Made by a program: the position numbers and the translations under genes
Shown here: positions 4,634 to 5,334 of the stretch, one piece after another
Numbering within the stretch: position 1 is the first letter of the stretch
Layout of the letters: each line of letters opens with the position of its first letter
Source: Planctomycetota bacterium
Lineage (GTDB): Bacteria; Planctomycetota; Phycisphaerae; Phycisphaerales; UBA1924
Assembly (NCBI GenBank): GCA_023429345.1
Contig: JAEYVB010000105.1
Span: 1-5,334, forward strand
Length of the DNA stretch: 5,334 nt
Direction of reading: 5' to 3'
The notes under the pieces: model-generated
Databases searched by the model: none
The model's input: only the letters and a program-made list of their open reading frames with translations
What the model was told of the DNA's origin: nothing

Positions 4634-5334
4634 ATGCATTCCATGCTCAGAACGATCGCAATGGCGTTGGGGTTCCTCGCGGCCGCCCACCCCATGGTGG
4701 CCGCCGCTCCGGTCCCGGGCGATGGCCCGGCCGGCCACGTTGCGCAGCGTGTGGCGGCGGTCCCGGCGGGGCTGGGGGACTTGGGACCGCTTCTGGAGGA
4801 GTTGCGGGAGCGGCATGGGCTTCCCGCGATGGGTGGTGCGATCGTGCGGGGCGGGGAGCTTGTGGCGATCGGGGCCGCGGGGGTACGAAAGGCGGGGGGA
4901 ACCGCGGCGGTGACGGTGGGGGACCTCTGGCACATCGGCTCGTGCACCAAAGCGATGACCGCGACGCTGATCGCCGGGCTGGTGGAGGAGGGCAGGCTTG
5001 CCTGGGGCCAGAGCGTGGGGGAGTTCTTCCGTGCCCGCGGCGTGGAGGTGGATGCCGGCTGGGATGGGGCGACGCTCCGCCAACTCCTGGATCACCGCGC
5101 TGGCGTGCCGGGCAACCTTGATGCGGGGGGGTTGTGGGGGCGGCTCTGGAAGTTCAAAGGAACGCCGCGCGAGTCGAGGATGGTGCTCGTGCGCGGTGTG
5201 CTGTCACAGCCGCCGCGGCACCAGCCGGGAATGCAGTACGAGTATGCGAACGGCGGATTCGCGATCGCCGGAGCGATGGCGGAGGAGGTGACAGACACCG
5301 CGTGGGAGGACCTGATGCGTTCGCGCCTGTTCAC
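4634..5334 (+). CDS. Exported serine beta-lactamase-like hydrolase (class C/PBP4* type), 5' part
   Basis: The reading frame stays open to the window edge (233 codons plus two bases), so the C-terminus is missing. Residues 4-25 look like a signal peptide: a basic R6, a hydrophobic core and an Ala-rich end (VAAAP) suited to signal peptidase I. The catalytic Ser-x-x-Lys is S103-C-T-K106 within LWHIGSCTKAMTAT, and the second motif Y204-A-N206 sits in YEYANGGFAIAG. Both are typical of the beta-lactamase (Pfam PF00144-type) family, which includes class C beta-lactamases, DD-peptidases and esterases. The third motif (HxG or KTG) would lie beyond the window, so the substrate cannot be told; most such paralogues are esterases or peptidases rather than drug-resistance enzymes. 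ATG 4643 (M4) is an alternative start giving a more ordinary signal peptide. No strong Shine-Dalgarno sequence precedes either. Confidence 0.9.
   Translation, partial: MHSMLRTIAMALGFLAAAHPMVAAAPVPGDGPAGHVAQRVAAVPAGLGDLGPLLEELRERHGLPAMGGAIVRGGELVAIGAAGVRKAGGTAAVTVGDLWHIGSCTKAMTATLIAGLVEEGRLAWGQSVGEFFRARGVEVDAGWDGATLRQLLDHRAGVPGNLDAGGLWGRLWKFKGTPRESRMVLVRGVLSQPPRHQPGMQYEYANGGFAIAGAMAEEVTDTAWEDLMRSRLF

Overview
This is high-GC bacterial DNA with short spacers and weak or absent Shine-Dalgarno sequences before several genes. The organism is not proven. A planctomycete, perhaps of the Phycisphaerae, is the best guess: a CPxCGYxLxGLxxxxCPECG zinc ribbon on a small membrane-anchored protein recurs in that phylum, and a lipid A biosynthesis N-terminal-type protein and a long bacterial AhcY fit. 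This is inference from remembered family patterns, not from a search.

Layout. Bases 1-213 are the 3' end of a small LAB_N-type membrane protein. A 68-bp spacer follows, holding two short hairpins and a perfect 19-bp palindrome that covers the start codon of the next gene. Bases 282-1265 encode an ArsR-type winged-helix regulator fused to a class I methyltransferase fold, the architecture of SahR. After 73 bp with a long hairpin comes ahcY (1339-2889), S-adenosylhomocysteine hydrolase, closed by a textbook intrinsic terminator (2926-2952). Bases 2970-3905 encode a HExxH metallopeptidase-like protein without a signal peptide. Convergent to it on the minus strand are a zinc-ribbon protein with one membrane helix (3911-4159) and, upstream of that, a DUF486 membrane protein (4167-4547). 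Divergent from DUF486, a secreted or periplasmic serine beta-lactamase-like hydrolase starts at about 4634 and runs off the window end.

How the genes work together. The clear functional unit is the regulator plus ahcY. AhcY removes S-adenosylhomocysteine (SAH), the product of all SAM-dependent methylations. SahR-type proteins are known in Proteobacteria to repress SAM-cycle genes and to release DNA when SAH binds their methyltransferase-like domain. The palindrome at the regulator start is a natural autoregulatory operator, and the terminator after ahcY marks the unit's end. The remaining genes look like housekeeping or uncharacterised neighbours without an evident link to it. I see no mobile element, CRISPR array, tRNA or rRNA in the window.
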